Position numbers and translations under genes: made by a program. The notes beneath the pieces are model-generated. The model worked only from the letters and a program-made list of their open reading frames with translations. It was not told the DNA's origin and made no database searches. A stretch of 64,000 bases of DNA from Luzula sylvatica (Eukaryota; Streptophyta; Magnoliopsida; Poales; Juncaceae): NCBI GenBank assembly GCA_946800325.1, contig OX326959.1, forward strand, positions 36,384,908-36,448,907, read 5' to 3'. This document shows positions 1-11,706 of the stretch, one piece after another (the first letter of the stretch is position 1; the number at the start of each line of letters is the position of its first letter).

Positions 1-240
1 GAAGTCTTCAAGAAACCGAAGTTTAAGCATTGTCTATCGATGTCATATCTATGAGGACAATTGTGAAAAAAAAATATTTCGAGAATTTTTTTTTGTAATC
101 GAGTTTAGGTAATAGGTTATAGAGTATTATAGGCTTAAAAGATTTAAGGCCGTCTATTTTCTTGACATGTGATTTTGTAAGAAATCTCTATGTAATGTGT
201 CAATGTATATATGCCTAAGGATTTTTTTGCAAAAAAAATA
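1..240 (+). repeat. Fragment related to the interior of the Pack-MULE-like element
   Basis: The first ~150 bases align by eye with 26789-26950 (shared 'gtcttcaagaaaccga', 'tttaagcattgt', 'catatctatga'). Weaker similarity continues to an A-rich stretch in both copies. No terminal repeat of this copy is inside the window, so it may be the edge of a second element or the 3' part of the source gene. Confidence 0.5.
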
Positions 241-957
241 AATAAATATGTTTCAAAGTTAAAAAAAATCAGAAGATATATAACAAACACATGATTAAAA
301 AATTACTAAGTCCTGGACTTAGTATAGATGGTACATATCAATGCTTCTTAGAGACAGGGACGAAATCATGATTGATTTATATATTGATTTATAGGAGAAA
401 TCGCAACTTAAAAAAATAAAAAATTGTGATGCTAAAGATTCAATCTTGAGACATCTCAATTCATAAACATAAGCGTGTTACCATTAAACTGCTCAACTCT
501 TTGTGAAATATAAGAAAATATATCGTAATTTTTTTTTTTTTAACAAATAAAATCATTTTGTTCAAGAAATATTTTTTCGATTTTGATTTCACAGGAGGGG
601 TGGGCCTCCCACTCGCCCCCTGGAGCCGTCCCTGCTCACAGATCATAATCAACATATCTTAGGAGCAATAATCTTGAATAATTGCTCGAGTTGCCTCTAC
701 CAAGATAAGTCTTAAATTTACCCATGACATGACACAACCTTCATATCCCCAATTGTCTCAGTATGTTACATTCAGATACAAATCCAAAATCCAAAATCAT
801 TCATAAATTTGGACCATCACCCATCACCGACTTCTCATACGAGCCCACTCAAATAATTATTGAAGTCGTTACAAACATAAGATCAACCTCAGATATCCAT
901 TTACATATTTGGATCATAATTGATCTTTCTTAGAAACACTATCAAACAATTGTTCGA
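241..957. other. Intergenic, nothing recognised
   Basis: AT-rich DNA without a convincing reading frame. The short minus-strand frame near 461-655 is a chance frame over a poly-T run. Confidence 0.5.
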
Positions 958-965
958 GTTGCCGC

Positions 966-1501
966 TAGGGATGTCAATGGGCCGGGTAGAAACCCGAACC
1001 CGCGGGTACCCGACCCGAACGGGACGGGTAATACCCGAAAAAAATACCCGCGGGTCGGGTAATACCCAAAAAAAAATACCCGCTCCGGGTTCGGGTATGA
1101 TTTTTTACCCGCGGGTATACCCGTTACCCGAACCCGAACCCGAAAAATATCTGAAAATATCTCATAAATAAGAAAATTTTGGATGTTTTATGGATTAATT
1201 ATTTGTAATATTTGGATTTTTGATGTATTTGTACAAGTTGTTTGTTTTATATATTTAAAATTATTGATAATTTTACGTATTTATATAATAATTTTTAATT
1301 TTTTAATTTATTTAGATTATTTATTAATAATTTTCGGGTAACGGGTTCGGGTTCGGGTATACCCGTTACCCGCGGGTTCGGGTTCGGGTATGAATTTTTA
1401 CCCGCGGATATTTTGGGTTCGGGTTCGGGCAATACCCGAAATTTCGGGTTCGGGTATGGGGGAGGCTTACCCGAACCCGACCCGCCCCGTTGACATCCCT
1501 A
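966..1501. mobile_element. Non-autonomous hAT element (536 bp)
   Basis: Terminal inverted repeats start TAGGGATGTCAA at both ends. A perfect 8-bp target duplication GTTGCCGC flanks it at 958-965 and 1502-1509, the hAT size. Both arms are packed with GGGTAC/CCCGAAC-type repeats (variants of CGGGTTCGGGT) around an AT-rich centre, so a transcript would fold into a long hairpin. No transposase is present. Confidence 0.88.
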
Positions 1502-1711
1502 GTTGCCGCAACATAAGATAAGTCTATGAAATAAAACAATCAATAATTTGAGAAACACACGAGCACAAAAAGAAGAGGAAATAAGCACATATATCAGAAA
1601 AAGAACTTATCGAAGAGAAAAAACATACATTAGGATCAAAGTATAAAAAGAAAACACAATGAGAATAAAATCAGACAAATAAAGAACAAATATAAAATAA
1701 CAACCCTCTTC

Positions 1712-2235
1712 TAGGGTGTTCAAACGGTTCGGTTTATTCGGATACCGAACCGAACCGGTCGAATTCGATTTAATTGGTTCGGTTTTTCGGTCTATTTGGT
1801 TCAGTTCGGTTCAACAAATAGTATTGTTTGGTTTATTTGGTTCGGTTCGGTTTTGAAATTTTCAAAACCGATTAAACCGAACCGACCGAATAACATTCCA
1901 TTTTTATATTTTTTTAATTTGTTAATGTTTAAATATAACAAAAATCATATAATAATTTTATAAATTAATATAATTATATTTTATAGTATTAATTTATATC
2001 TTTTGATAAATAAAATATAAATATTTTTAGTAATTTATTTTTATTTTAAAATTATAATGTTTCTTATTTGGTTCAACCAAATAAACCAAATAACATTTTG
2101 GTGTATTCGATTCGGTTTTTAATTGGTTCAATTTTTAAATGGTTCTGTTCGGTTTAAATTTTATTCGGTTCGATTTAAATCGGTTTGACCTTATTCGGTT
2201 CGGTTTGGACCGAACCGACCGAATGAACACCCCTA
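1712..2235. mobile_element. Non-autonomous hAT element (524 bp), CGGTTCGGTT type
   Basis: Ends are TAGGGTGTTCA (left, one G lost) and TAGGGGTGTTCA (right, inverted). The 8-bp duplication CCCTCTTC is perfect at 1704-1711 and 2236-2243. The arms carry tandem CGGTTCGGTTT motifs in inverted order and the centre is AT-rich non-coding. The same family is present in degraded form in SPS intron 1 (4692-5055). Confidence 0.88.
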
Positions 2236-2243
2236 CCCTCTTC

Positions 2244-3318
2244 TCCTGACGAAAAAAAAAATGGTAACTTCGGGTGGGAACATATAGGCCAGCAGAATTA
2301 TTCATATTAATAAATAATATTAATTGTTTCCTAATTTTTATTTTGTTTCTTAATATCTTATGCATCTTCTATTGATTTGATTCAAGATTTATCACTGTTG
2401 ATATAAGTACTATTAATTTAATTTTAGGAGAAACTGATTTATATAGTTTGTGGTTTTTATTATATTATAGTTTGTGATTTTTGTTTTATAGGTAGTACTA
2501 GATTAGATTCATTAAATATTAAAATATCCGGACTGATAGAATCCAACAATGAGAAATACATATTATGACGTAGAAAAGTGTATTCAACTCAACATTTATC
2601 TTATCGTGTCATATAATTCTCATAATCTTAAAATATACACTACTTATGAATGCCAATCTTATAATATTTTTTTACGGATGGAAATAGTGGCAAAAACAAT
2701 ACAGCCAGTGAAACATTTTACTTACAATACCGCCATTGAAAATCACAGTTACACAATATCGGTGGCAATTTATCAATGGCGATATACCGACGCTGATAGT
2801 ATCAATATTTGGACTTTTAGTAACGATATTTTACCGTCACTGGAAATACAATTTCTAGCAGGGAACATAATAAGTTTTAACATAGTCAAATTGTGGAGAA
2901 GAATATGATTTATCAATCCTTTCAAAAGAAAGCGACACCGACTTCCTGAAAAATAAATTGGAAATAATAATAATAATAATAATAAATTTGATCTTCTCAA
3001 ACATATTTTTCTTCGAAAAACAATAACGTAATAACATATAACACCTTTTCAGAAGTGTATATTTGAAGATATCTTATCTGTAATCTGTTGTTGAAGTAAA
3101 TCAAAATATTAGTTTCAAGTCAAAATCTATTCAAAACATAACCAACCAAAATCAGTTATTTCAGTTAAAAACAAATACCAGAATTCAATCCAATTAAGAT
3201 CCTCTCCAGTAATTATTCAAATGGACACGTCTTTTGTACTCTTTTGTACTCGTCTCTTCAATGCCACGTTCTGGCAGACTCGCATCACAGAGTACACACA
3301 TACACATTCGCTACGGCC
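2244..3318. other. Intergenic; (AAT)n and possible TE remnant
   Basis: Between about 2690 and 2850 short motifs such as 'accgccattg', 'cggtggcaat' and 'aatggcgata' recur in both orientations. They resemble sub-terminal repeats of a DNA transposon, but no ends were found. An (AAT)n run lies near 2966-2990. No gene is supported. Confidence 0.4.
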
Positions 3319-3769
3319 TACGGGTGTCGGGTCCAATATTGTCCGAATTAATTTGAAACAAATGTTCGAATCCGATTGGATCCTAGATTCGAATTCAGAT
3401 CTGATATTAAATTTTAGTGACTAATTTCTATATTACATATTTCTTTTATGTTATGTATTTGATATTACTTGAAAAAAACATAAATAATTAATGATTTGCA
3501 AATAATTTAAACTCACAATCATAAAATTATGTTTAAATATAACAATTTAGATTGTTCATGTGATAACTTATCTATATATACAATTAAGAAAAATATATTA
3601 TGTTAATATATTATGGTATCCATTTTAATATTCGAACTATCTGTATTTATATTCGTTTAATATCCGAATTGTATCCAGATTCGGGTAATTTCGTATCCAA
3701 AAAACAATATGGATACTGGATAACGTATGAGCACTATTGGAACCGGATCCGAAGCATTGACACCCCCCA
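3319..3769. mobile_element. Degenerate hAT-like element upstream of SPS
   Basis: The left end TACGGGTGTC and the inverted right end GGGGGGTGTC enclose GGATCC/CCGAAT-type inverted motifs, the architecture of the neighbouring hAT elements. No target duplication could be matched, so the limits are approximate. It lies about 130 bp upstream of the SPS TATA-like box. Confidence 0.4.
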
Positions 3770-3897
3770 CAAAAACTAACAAGGAAAAAAGATGCGTCCG
3801 TTTCCTGTGGTCTCTCCTCTGTCCATCTGGTAACAACTGCAAATAACAACCTGAATTCTCCTATTTTCATGCAAATTCCAATTTTAGATACCTATAA

Positions 3898-3906
3898 TTT
3901 ATATAA
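3898..3906 (+). promoter_or_regulatory. Putative TATA box of the SPS gene
   Basis: The motif TTATATAAG lies 62 bp upstream of the SPS start codon. That would place transcription start near 3930 and leave a short leader. Position and consensus only. Confidence 0.5.
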
Positions 3907-3967
3907 GCATCTACTTGATTCATCTCTATTTTCAGAAAAACTACGAAATTTTATAATCTTTCTCAAA

Positions 3968-6900
3968 ATGGCTGCAGGAAATGAATGGATTAATGGTTAT
4001 TTGGAGGCGATATTGGCTAGCGGACCAGGAGGAGACCCTCGGGCTCAACCGGAGGCGCCTTCTGGCCCATTGGGCGGTTTTAATCCGACCAAGTATTTTG
4101 TCGAAGAGGTTGTGACTGGTGTGGATGAGAGTGATTTGCATAAGACTTGGTTGAAAGTTGTAGCGACAAGAGATGCGCATGAAAGGAGTGGAAGATTGGA
4201 GAATATGTGCTGGCGAATCTGGCATCTTACTCGCAAGACGAAGATGGTAATTCTTTTTGTTGTACTTCAATTTTTAATTTGATTCGGTGTTGGATATAAT
4301 GGTGAATTTGTGTGTTTTTTGATTCTCAAATTCTTTCTTTGTTCATAAATGATTTATTCAAAGCTTCATTCTTTTATTGTTGTATCGTCTTTTATTGTGG
4401 AAATCAATTTCATTGGTACCCCGCAAAATCTCAAAATATCATTTGTTTCTATACAAAATGGGAAATATCAATCAATATTATTTTATGATAGTATTTTCCT
4501 TTTATACATTTATAAATGACATTTCTCAGATTCGGAGGAGGTATACATGATATTTGGATGTTTTGTATTGGTACACAGAAACTTTTGCCTTATATTGATT
4601 GTGCTTATTTGATAAAATTCTTTTCTATTTTCAAAATTTCTGAACTTTCAAATATTTCTACTCTTTTGTTGGTTAAACTTGTGTTTGTTTTTAGGGGTGT
4701 TCAAAATGTTTCAGTTTAATCGGTTCGATTTTTCGGTTTATTTGATTTTTCTCGGTTGAAAAATAATATTATTCGGTTCATTTGGTTCGGTTCGATTTTG
4801 GATTGAAAACTGTTCTAATAACATTTCATTTTTCCAAAATTTATAAAATATAAAAAAATTGATACAATAATCTTATAAAAAAACATAATTATATTTTATA
4901 ATATTTATTTATATTTTTTGATAAATAAAATATAACTTAATTTTTGTATAATTTTTTCTTGTTTTGGTCCGACTGAATAAATCGAATAACAATTCGGTTC
5001 ATTCTATTTGATTATCGATTCAAAAAATTAAACGGTTCGATTCGCTTTGAATCTATTTGTTTCTATAATTTTATGTCTCCTGTACAAAAACATCGAATTA
5101 CAATGAATATTCCATAAATATCAGGAGTATCTTCCTAAAACACACACAAGAAAAAATCAAGGTAATTTCGAAAATACTAAAAGTTCTTAAAATTATGTTT
5201 TGTGTATAGTTGGAAATGGAGGGGTATCAAAGGATGACAGAGAGGAGATGGGAGAGAGAGCAAGGCAGGCGTGACGTCACAGACGACATGTCCGAGGACT
5301 TATCCGAAGGCGAGAGGGAGAGGCCTGACACACTTCCTGAAATGTTGCCTCCTAGTCCTCTCACCCCTACCAGCGTCAGCAAGAAGTTCCAGCGAAACTT
5401 GTCTGACGTCACAGCTCCTGCCTGGTCCGACGATAACCAGGGCAAGAAACTGTACATCGTTCTCGTCAGTTTGCACGGACTTGTTCGAGGTGAAAACATG
5501 GAACTCGGCCGTGACTCCGATACCGGTGGCCAGATAAAATACGTGGTGGAGCTCGCGAGAGCGCTCTCCATGATGCCAGGCGTGTACCGTGTCGATCTCT
5601 TCACTCGTCAGGTGGCATCCCCAGAGGTCGATTGGAGCTACTCAGAGCCAACTGAAATGTTGACAAGCGGGTCCTACGAGTCGGAAGGGCTTGGAGAGAG
5701 CGCGGGCGCGTATATCATACGTATTCCATGCGGCTCAAGGAACTCGTATATGAGGAAAGAGTTACTCTGGCCCCACCTTCAGGAATTCGTGGACGGAGCC
5801 CTTGCGCACATTTTGAACATGTCTAAGGTTTTGAGCGAACAAATCGGTACCGCGGGTCAACCTGTTTGGCCTTATGTCGTACACGGTCACTATGCCGACG
5901 CAGGTAAAAATAAAATCATCAAATTGTAACATCTCAGAAGGAAATTGGCAATCATCAAATTAAAAATTACAACATAAACTGACCAGTAGACTTATTTGAA
6001 TGTAACAACCATATATCAAACTTCACCATCGAAAACTAAAAAAATATTGAATTTATCCAGGTGATGTGGCCGCATTGCTTTCCGGAGCATTGAACGTACC
6101 GATGGTACTAACAGGTCACTCGCTCGGACGAAATAAATTCGAACAACTAATGAAGCAAGGGAGAATGTCAAAAGAGGACATAAACTCGACGTATAAAATA
6201 ATGAGACGTATTGAAGCGGAGGAATTGTCTCTCGATGCGGCGGAGTTGGTCATCACGAGCACTCGCCAAGAGATTGATGAACAATGGGGACTTTATGATG
6301 GGTTCGATGTGAAACTCGAGAGGGTTCTTAGAGCTAGAGCGAAACGAAATGTTAATTGTAATGGTCGCTACATGCCTAGGATGGTGGTAAGTGTTTTTTT
6401 TTTGAATAAATGAAAAAAACTCGTTTGTTCCTCATTCATTAATGTAATGAGACATGAACCCATAATCCTTAAAAAATATAATTTTATATATGAAACAATT
6501 AACCAACTGAGATATGGGTTCATTGACTACATCTTATTTTTATTTTTATTGTTTTTTTATTTTCCAAATATTATGGAGAAATTACAAAATTGTAGGTTAT
6601 TCCACCTGGCATGGATTTTAGTAACGTGGCCGTACCAGATGATGAGGAAAGTGATATAAGGGATATTATTGGTTCACCAAGATCGAACCCTGCAATTTGG
6701 TCTGAGGTATTGCGATTCTTTTCGAATCCTCATAAGCCAATGATTTTGGCTTTATCTCGACCCGATCCGAAAAAGAATATCACAACTCTCGTCAAGGCAT
6801 TTGGTGAATCTCGTTCCTTGAGAGAACTCGCTAATCTCGTAAGCTTTTCTCTCTTTTCTTTAAATCACCTTTTTTTTTTCAAATTATCTTTTATATGTAA

Positions 6901-8975
6901 ATGTATTGCTAACATTTCAAATAATTTTATGGGTGTAGACATTGATTATGGGAAATAGGGATGACATAGATGAAATGTCCGGCGGCAACGCATCAGTACT
7001 TGTGACGGTTCTGAAATTAATTGACAAATATGACCTTTATGGTCTCGTTTCGTTCCCAAAACATCATAAGCAAGTGGATGTACCAGAAATCTACCGCCTC
7101 GCTGCGAAGACAAAGGTCCTTACTTATTTTGCATTTTCATTATCTTTCGAAAAAAGAAAATTTCTTCTCTAATATTATTTATTTATTTAACTTGTATTCA
7201 TTAATAGGGTGTTTTTATCAATCCTGCTCTTGTTGAACCCTTCGGCCTCACTCTCATTGAAGCTGCGGCTCATGGGCTTCCCATGGTGGCAACCAAGAAC
7301 GGCGGTCCCGTTGATATCATCAGAGTAAACAACACTTCCTCTAAAATTTAAATAATTTCAAATTTAAATTCACTATAAAATGATTTTATTAAATATAAAT
7401 TTTCTTCTTGATTTTTGAAGGCACTGAACAACGGGCTATTGGTAGATCCGCATGATCAAAAGGGAATATCCGAAGCATTGTTCAAACTCTTAGCTGATAA
7501 AAACTTATGGCAAGATTCTCGCAAGAACGGGTTGAAAAATATTCACCTGTACTCATGGCCGGAGCACTGCCGCACGTATCTGACGCGCATAGCTGCGTGT
7601 CGCATGCGTCACCCACACTGGCAAACCGATACTCCCTTCGATGACGTGGCAACCAATGAGGAGTCCCTTTGTGACTCTCTCAAAGACTTCCCAGTACGTG
7701 TTGAAATCACAAGCGCATTTTACTATTTTTGTCATTTCTCGAAAATAATAATAATGATGTATTTTTATATATTTGTAGGAGTTGTCATTGAGGCTTTCAC
7801 TGGATGGCGAGAAATCCGAGTTGACGGAAGATCAAGTCAACCAAATCCTCAGCAAGATCAACAGTACCAGTACAGATGCGAGCAATGACGCAGTGAGTGC
7901 CAGCGCGACCGGCACGAACAAGTACCCGTTATTGAGAAGGCGTCGAAGACTTTTCGTGATCGCATTGGACTGTTACGACCAAGACGGTTTTCCTGAGAAG
8001 AGGATGCTTCAGGTGATTCAAGAGGTACTCAGAGCCGTCAGATCTGATCATCAAATGTCGAGAATCTCGGGATTCGCGCTCTCAACGGCAATGCCAGTTT
8101 CAGAAACTTTAGATCTGCTCAAATCGGCGAAAATACCGTTCACAGATTTCGATGCGCTGATTTGCAGCAGCGGTGGCGAGGTGTATTATCCCGGTACAGT
8201 TCAATGTACCGACTCGGAAGGGAGATTTTGTGCGGACCCAGATTACACGACTCATATCGAATATAGGTGGGGCCAAGATGGTGTCAAGAGAACCATTATC
8301 AAGTTGATGGCTGGTATTGACGAGGGTGGTGACGTGTTGGAGGTCGATGAGAAATCGAGCAATGCTCATTGCGTCTCCTTCTTTGTTAAAGACCCCACAA
8401 AGGTACGTCATATTTTAAAAAAAAATTGCAATTATTTTGTGCTAATTATATTGTATAATTAAAATTGAAGGCAAAGCTCGTGGACCAATTGAGAGAAAAG
8501 CTAAGAATGCGTGGGATCCGTTGCCACGTCATGTATTGTCGCAACTCAACTAGGTTGCAAGTCATACCTCTTCTCGCTTCTAGATCCCAAGCTCTAAGGT
8601 GCCTAAATTAATTAACTTCTTTGCTTCATTTAATTGTTTAATTACTTAATTAATTGATATTAATAATGTATTTTAAAACAATAATAATGTAGGTATCTTT
8701 TTGTGCGTTGGGGTTTAAACGTGACAAATATGTACGTGATAATGGGCGAGAAAGGAGATACGGATCATGAAGGGTTAATATCCGGGTCCCACAAGAAGGT
8801 GATAATGAAAGGATTGGTCGAGAAAGGCTCTGATAAGCTCTCAAGGGGTTCGTGGAGCTATCATAGAGACGATATTGTGCCGAACCAAAGTCCCTTGATT
8901 ATTTATACTGATGGAGGAATCGGTTACGACGATATTTTGGAGGCTTTGAAGGAGGCATCGAAGGTCGTACCTTAA
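3968..8975 (+). CDS. SPS3: Sucrose-phosphate synthase, B family
   Basis: Cytosolic enzyme making sucrose 6-phosphate from UDP-glucose and fructose 6-phosphate. Ten exons: 3968-4246, 5210-5903, 6061-6386, 6596-6838, 6939-7115, 7208-7324, 7421-7693, 7779-8402, 8471-8598, 8693-8975. All junctions are GT-AG, phases agree, and the product is 1047 aa, normal for the family. The N-terminus [16 protein letters not shown] and '[20 protein letters not shown]' match the B class (Arabidopsis SPS3F type) better than A or C. The GT-B glucosyltransferase domain runs from about residue 174 to 650, with GRDSDTGGQ, donor-site R488/K493 in SRPDPKKN, and the GT4 E-x7-E pair E583/E591 in EPFGLTLIE. The phosphatase-like C-terminal domain starts near 760. 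RNLS with Ser158 sits where the light/dark-regulated serine of spinach SPS lies. Intron 1 (963 bp) holds a hAT remnant. Confidence 0.97.
4692..5055. mobile_element. Degraded hAT element in SPS intron 1
   Basis: The left end TAGGGGTGTTCA is intact and is followed by the same CGGTTCGATTTTTCGGTTT arm as the element at 1712-2235. The right end has decayed. Flanks TTTGTTTT (4684-4691) and TTTGTTTC (5056-5063) match at 7 of 8 positions, consistent with an old 8-bp duplication. Confidence 0.7.
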
Positions 8976-9022
8976 TAAAATGATATGGGAATGAAATATG
9001 TTCCACACGACACGAGCTTGTG

Positions 9023-9028
9023 AATAAA
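9023..9028 (+). terminator. Probable SPS polyadenylation signal
   Basis: AATAAA 48 nt after the stop codon, followed by a T-rich stretch. Another AATAAA overlaps the stop codon itself (8974-8979) but is too close to the coding end to be the likelier signal. Confidence 0.5.
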
Positions 9029-9577
9029 TTATTTCTCCTATTCTTGTAATTACTCAAAATGATGAATATATATAGATATGTTTTATGTTAATTAACTAAA
9101 GTTGCGCCATGTACAGACAACATGGTTGATTAATTAAGATCTCATGGACATGATAAGCTTGCATATTTAATTGTTTTTCTTGAAGAGTATAACTCACAAT
9201 TAATCCTACTAATATATTTGGTAAACATTTTTCTCTAATTTCGTGATGCCACGTCAGTTTTTTTATCCAACCATGTTATACCGGATTTCAAATAATCAGT
9301 AACCTATAATTGAATTTCCCACGTCACGTCCCATCTCTTGGCGCCTCCCACAAGAGGAAGGCTCCGCTGACGTCTCCCACAGAAGGCATCCCACATCTCC
9401 CCTCATAGCGTCTCCCTCCTCATTGTGTCTCGCACATAAAGCCTCCAAGAAGGACGAATCTCTCTCTCGCACATAAGACCTTCAATAAAGGCGCCTCCTC
9501 ATAATTGAGAAGCACTCTATTTTATTCCATGGGTGAAAGAATGAAATTATTTTGCATAAATGATACTATAATCTTTA
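9029..9577. other. Intergenic; GC-richer block near 9300-9520
   Basis: The stretch 9310-9520 is richer in C and repeats short words such as 'gcctccc', 'cccaca' and 'cgcacataa', unlike its AT-rich surroundings. No frame or terminal repeat explains it. Confidence 0.4.
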
Positions 9578-9882
9578 CCCGTTTGATAGCACATGGAATA
9601 ACGGAATAGTGAAAGAATGAAAGAAATGTAATTCTATTTTATTCCATGGGTGTTCGAAAGATTAAATATTAGGAGAATGAAAGAAAGAATTAAATTAATA
9701 TTTTTATTAGTAACGATGAGAGAGGGAGAGAAAAAAACATCTATTCCACTTTCCAACCTTCTTCATGGAATAGAATTAAAATCATTTATTCTTTTTTCTT
9801 CCATTCTTGTTCGGCGGAATAAAATTATTTCTTTCACTCTATTTCATTATTTTATTCTAATTCCATTTTGTCAAACGAGCCC
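9578..9882. mobile_element. Possible MITE with imperfect inverted ends
   Basis: The left end CCCGTTTGATA and the inverted right end GGGCTCGTTTGACA are followed by similar GGAAT/GAAAGAAA-rich arms. No target duplication was found, so family and limits are uncertain. Confidence 0.4.
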
Positions 9883-10304
9883 ACTAATAATATTGATATG
9901 GCCACTACTAATAATTGTACTAATATAATAATTTACTCTTCTCTTATTTTGCATCTATTTTTTAGGCTGCTCATGAAGCCACATCATCATAATTACTCAT
10001 GATTATTGATCATTAAATTTTGTAATATGGTTTCATTCTATACATTAATATTATATTTGATCATTTAATATGTGTATTTTGTATGACTATTTGTAATCAT
10101 TTGTAAATATTAGTTTGAATCATTAAATGTAATGATGTGGTTTGATCTCAACTATTCTTTTTTTGTTATATGTTTTGAAAATCAATATTTTGTGTAGTCA
10201 TATATGTGTCATTATTTTACACCATGTTTTAAGCATCCTAAGAAAGTCACATCACCCTACATTAATGACGTGTACTACTATTATTAGCTAGGTTCACATT
10301 AGAC
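9883..10304. other. Intergenic, nothing recognised
   Basis: AT-rich DNA with repeated 'atcattaaat' and 'catttgtaa' words but no gene or element ends. Confidence 0.4.
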
Positions 10305-10307
10305 TAA

Positions 10308-10675
10308 GGGGCTGGTTCGTGCTTTGAAATATGCTTCGGAATATTTTATGCCAAGGAATTCCATTCCATGGAATACTATTCCTACAATTTTCATGTTTGG
10401 TTGATGCATTTTATTTTCCTACAAATTTAGAAAATATGTGAAATAAATAACATTTTTGGAATAATTTTAGTTTTTAATATTTGAATAGATAGAATATCCA
10501 TGGAAATAGAGAAAAGCCACCAATTTTGGTGGTATTCTTATTCCCATGAGATATGCCCATGGACATCGTGGATGACGTTACTTTATTACCTGGCGTATGA
10601 ACCAAACATGATAATGGAATTAATTATGATGGATGCAAAGGCATAGTAATTCTAAAGCACGAACCAAGCGTCCCC
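10308..10675. mobile_element. Tourist-like (PIF/Harbinger) MITE, 368 bp
   Basis: The left terminus GGGGCTGGTTCGTGCTTTGA and the inverted right terminus GGGGACGCTTGGTTCGTGC share the GGTTCGTGCTTT core. TAA is present on both sides (10305-10307, 10676-10678), the 3-bp duplication of this superfamily, and the site has the wider form CTAAG. The interior is AT-rich with no transposase. Confidence 0.75.
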
Positions 10676-10842
10676 TAAGTCTATTCAATTGTTTATCATT
10701 TCACATAAATTGACATGATCAAATATGAATGCAATGGAAGATGAAATTTTTTTATATGAAATACCAAATAATGTGGTGATGGCAAATTTCAGCACTCCGC
10801 CACGCTTGCATGCATCGTTTCAAACGCGTCAAACGGTTAGTT

Positions 10843-11320
10843 CATTCTCTTAATGAGTTTGTCATTCAAGGGCATTTTCGTCATTCATTCAGGGTTTCGA
10901 AAGGGCATTGTATTCATTTTAGTCATTTATGGGTTTCGAAAGTGCAATTATAGTCATGTTTGTTAAGAAGGGCATTTTAGTAAATTTAGAACGATAGTTT
11001 TAGCAAATCTGGTCAGAGGACATTTTTGATATTTTTAGTTTTATTCAGTTATTCTAGGGAGGGCATTTCAGTCATTGTAGGGTTTGAAAATGACATTTAG
11101 AGTTATGAAAGGGCATTTTAGTAATTCTCGGTTTTGGAATGGGCATTTTAGTCACTTATGAAGGATACATTTAGCAAATCTGGTCAGAGTGTATTTTTTA
11201 TATTTCCAGGTTTAGTAATTCATTTTTAGGAAGGACATTTTAATCATTTTAGGATTTGCAAATGACAGTTAGGATTTTGAAAGGGCATTTTATTCATGTT
11301 GGTAATTTTTGATACAAAAC
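10843..11320 (+). repeat. Degenerate tandem repeats with a ~171-bp higher-order period
   Basis: The word GGGCATTTTAGTCATTT and variants recur roughly every 30-45 bases, alternating with AGGGTTTCGAAA-like spacers. The longer phrase AGCAAATCTGGTCAGAG occurs at 11002 and 11173, a spacing of 171 bp, so short units are nested in a longer one. Confidence 0.7.
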
Positions 11321-11576
11321 ACAAATTACTCTTATACTCTAATATATAGTCCGGTGGGATTGGAGGGAACAACTCGACAAGTGTTTTTGGCGAGAGCACG
11401 GTGAAACCCTTCTTCCTCGCAAACAATGATGTCGCGCCTATCGGTTAGTAGGGTTTATGTCAGATTTGGGAGATCGAATATAGTATAGTGTATAGTATAG
11501 CGTATGTATATGTGTGTCGTATTAGTATAGTGTCTTATACCTAATGTTTTTTGTTTTGTTTTGTGATGGAGTGTCG

Positions 11577-11584
11577 AACACACA

Positions 11585-11619
<35 letters not shown>

Positions 11620-11706
11620 GCACGCACGCACGCGCGCGCATACATACATACACAGACGCATGCATACATACATACATACACACACACACATGCATACAGA
11701 CATACA
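11577..11706 (+). repeat. CA/CGCA/CATA microsatellite, left part
   Basis: (CA)n grades into CGCA and then CATA tetranucleotides. This is the left half of a microsatellite that continues at 20287 beyond the inserted retrotransposon. Long C-Y-C-V or T-H-T-H frames here are artefacts. Confidence 0.9.

Noticed and set aside
920..1171. 83-codon frame MIFLRNTIKQLFEL...
   Set aside because: It runs across the left end of a hAT element into its CCCGAAC repeats.
5227..5604. Minus-strand frame in SPS exon 2
   Set aside because: Antisense shadow of a clear SPS exon.
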